NCBI GenBank assembly: GCA_963812915.1
Contig: CAWEXB010000012.1
Location: 119,733 to 183,732 of the forward strand
DNA: 64,000 nt
Direction of reading: 5' to 3'
Source: JACVRW01 sp963812915
GTDB taxonomy: Bacteria > Actinomycetota > Thermoleophilia > Solirubrobacterales > Thermoleophilaceae
Below, piece after piece: positions 62,449-64,000 of the stretch (the first letter of the stretch is position 1; each line of letters opens with the position of its first letter). A program made the translations under genes and the position numbers. The notes beneath the pieces were generated by a model that was given only the letters and a program-made list of their open reading frames with translations, searched no databases and was not told the DNA's origin.

Positions 62449-62774
62449 GTCGCCGAGCGCGACCGCGGCTTCGAGGTCCGGCCGCCAGGAGCCGAAGCGG
62501 CGCCGCGCGACCGCAGAGCGCCTACGGGCGTGCCTCGCTTCCCCTTACCCGCTCGGACCGTACGGGACCCGGCTGGGACCGCGGCTCGCCCAAAACTTCA
62601 TCCATGGCCCGGCGTCGCCTGCGCATCGCCGCACCCGCCTCCCCCGGGGTCGCCAGCGGCCCGCTCGTTGCGGCTGGCCGCAGCGCAGCCTTCCTACGAG
62701 TTGGATCGGCCGCAGGCGGCCGAGATCAGGCGTAGGCTCAAGCCTTCGGATACACCCGAGCCAGGGGGTGAGAG
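62449..62774. other. ~325 bp gene-free spacer
   Basis: No supportable coding frame or RNA seen. agggggtgagag at its end is the ribosome site of the next gene. Confidence 0.4.
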
Positions 62775-63122
62775 GTGGCGGAGCGGAAGACCCAGACGCG
62801 GCGCCCCGCGACCCGTCAACGCGCTGCGGCGGGCGGCGGGCCCGACGCGCTCGGCCGACTGAACGATTCGATCGAGGCCGCCCAGGCGGCGCTGAAAGAC
62901 CTGCGCTCGGAGATGTCGCGCGGCTCGCGCGACCTGCTGAAAGACCTCGACAGGACGCTCCGCGACGCGCGCAAGAATCTCGGCCGCACGCGCCGGCGGA
63001 TCGCCAACGACCTCGACGAGGTCCAGCTGGCCGCGCGGGGCAAGCGCACGACCACGGCCCGCAGCGCCGGCTCAACCCGTGGGACCGCGGCGCGGCGCTC
63101 GGCCGGGCGCTCGAAGAAGTAG
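62775..63122 (+). CDS. Basic coiled-coil protein with histone-like tail
   Basis: 115 residues, GTG 62775 with a purine-rich site upstream. Basic N-terminus (AERKTQTRRPATRQRAAAGG), a central helix with heptad spacing (LNDSIEAAQAALKDLRSEMS, DLLKDLDRTLRDARKNLG) and a Lys/Arg/Ala/Thr-rich tail (RGKRTTTARSAGSTRGTAAR, ending GRSKK). Resembles small nucleoid-associated or histone H1-like tail proteins in charge pattern only. Function unknown. Confidence 0.75.
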   Translation: MAERKTQTRRPATRQRAAAGGGPDALGRLNDSIEAAQAALKDLRSEMSRGSRDLLKDLDRTLRDARKNLGRTRRRIANDLDEVQLAARGKRTTTARSAGSTRGTAARRSAGRSKK

Positions 63123-63173
63123 CTCTCAACGCAACTCGACCGGCGGCCTCGGTCCGCCGTGTCGGGACCGCGT

Positions 63174-63563
63174 TCAAGAATCGGCGTCGGCGCGCTTGAG
63201 CAGCATGAACTCATCGACGTTTGCCAGTCGTAGGGGGACGCGGACGGGCTTGGGCACCAAGGACCGGGCCGGGTCGCGCGCCACCTCGGGATCGACGACG
63301 TGAAGGCGCCGGCCGCGGGTCTCGATGTCGGCGCCGCCGGCTGCCAGGACATTGCGCACCCATTCACTGTCCGGGCCGTACGTCAGGGCGATCACGTAGC
63401 CGTCCCCGCGCCTGAAGATGTTGACCGGCGTCCGATAGGTGTGCCCCGAACGGCGCCCGACGTGCGAGACGATTGCGAACCCAGGCAGGTATCGAGCGAG
63501 CGGCCCGAGAACGCGGTTCGTCACGACACGATTGAACTTCGCCAGGCGTCTCGGCAGCGGCAT
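63174..63563 (-). CDS. Deazaflavin (F420)-dependent nitroreductase family protein
   Basis: 129 residues. IVSHVGRRSGHTYRTPVNIF is the F420/flavin phosphate-binding motif of the DDN/Rv3547-type split-barrel family. GDGYVIALTYGPDSEWVRNV and AAGGADIETRGRRLHVVDPE follow as usual. Normal length. Uses reduced F420 (family knowledge) to reduce quinones or nitro compounds; the exact substrate is unknown. ATG 63563 has only a weak upstream ribosome site. Confidence 0.9.
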   Translation of the reverse strand: MPLPRRLAKFNRVVTNRVLGPLARYLPGFAIVSHVGRRSGHTYRTPVNIFRRGDGYVIALTYGPDSEWVRNVLAAGGADIETRGRRLHVVDPEVARDPARSLVPKPVRVPLRLANVDEFMLLKRADADS

Positions 63564-64000
63564 CGCCTCGACCTTTCACGCCGAACGGTACTGGGACCGC
63601 AGCGCCGGTTCGGGCGCGGCGGGTCGGACCGACGCGGCGCCCTGCTTCCTTCGCCTGTGGCTGTCGGGAAAGGGTCGCTCCGAGGGGGACCGGTACCGGA
63701 CTTCAGACGGCGCCTGGGCCGGGTAACGGGCAACCAGGCAGGACGAGCACCGAGTCGCCAGAGCGGACCTCGCCTCGATTGTTTACGCGGCCGAGACGAC
63801 GGCTCCGGAGATCGCCAAGGGTTTTCCGCCAGCCACGCCTAACAGGAGCCGTCCGGCGACCTTGGCCTCCGCCGCCGTCGCGCTGTGGTTATCCATGCAA
63901 CTCGGCACCGAGGCGCGGGACCGGTGACGCAGGCGGCGCACGCCTCCTTTCGCCGATGGTTGCAGTAGTCCGGCCGCGCGCTGAGATCAGTGTCGGAACG
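63564..64000. other. Window end, ~440 bp without a clear gene
   Basis: No frame shows recognisable protein features and no RNA is evident. One open frame on the plus strand is antisense to the F420 enzyme and its upstream region and was discarded. Confidence 0.4.

Noticed and set aside
63300..63842. 180-codon plus-strand frame at the window end
   Set aside because: Largely antisense to the F420-type enzyme and its promoter; composition typical of a shadow frame.

Overview
The window is very GC-rich, gene-dense DNA from an actinomycete-type bacterium, most likely Thermoleophilia/Solirubrobacterales (inference). The reasons are the codon usage, the frequent ATGA/GTGA/TTGA gene overlaps, the large SARP-type regulators, an F420-type (DDN-like) enzyme, and several small protein types that I associate with that class. 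No plasmid, prophage, transposase or CRISPR array is visible.

Layout. 1-10 kb is conserved core: the start of aspartokinase, a two-component pair (cNMP-binding histidine kinase plus a receiver/thioredoxin-reductase-like fusion), an aldo/keto reductase, and the minus-strand run SRP RNA, AceE-like ThDP enzyme, dnaX, ybaB, recR. 10-13.4 kb holds ridA, the kynurenine genes kynU and kynB, a secreted hydrolase and tRNA-Val(CAC). 13.7-26.8 kb is a catabolic block: an APC permease/phosphoesterase/nucleotidyltransferase operon, then a minus operon (2Fe-2S redox subunit, two FAD amine oxidases, P5C-dehydrogenase-like ALDH, GntR regulator) divergent from a plus operon (M29-like protein, class III aminotransferase, unusual ALDH). 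A TGTGATAAC-type site lies between them and recurs upstream of two further genes.

26.9-32.3 kb is accessory and partly degraded: a membrane-anchored protein with five RYDGGPEEGTR repeats, a deleted duplicate of the ALDH 3' end with its downstream promoter, a 39-residue secreted peptide, remnants of a haloperoxidase, a SARP regulator and an NHL protein, an intact FAD monooxygenase and an M15 peptidase. 32.4-38.5 kb carries tandemly related GT2 glycosyltransferases, a Tat-type small protein, a secreted FecR-like protein, a vanadium-haloperoxidase/PAP2 protein and a small membrane protein. 38.7-43.6 kb is one SARP-STAND-WD40 giant gene broken by several single-base shifts.

43.7-55.9 kb has small proteins and CspA, then a histidine kinase/response regulator pair followed by a membrane protein, an MMPL transporter and another membrane protein. 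Two copies of a ~50 bp element precede the first two of these transport genes. An ANTAR regulator with a degenerate receiver, an anti-sigma-type ATPase, a P-type cation ATPase and a PAP2 phosphatase follow. 56-64 kb has a TMEM175-like channel, two frameshifted MFS transporters, a frameshifted BON protein, a LysM-M15 peptidase, a basic coiled-coil protein and an F420-type enzyme.

About a dozen otherwise well conserved genes or gene segments are interrupted by one-base indels, mostly in or near short G/C runs. This looks more like uncorrected assembly error than decay, and affected genes are given here as whole reconstructed loci.
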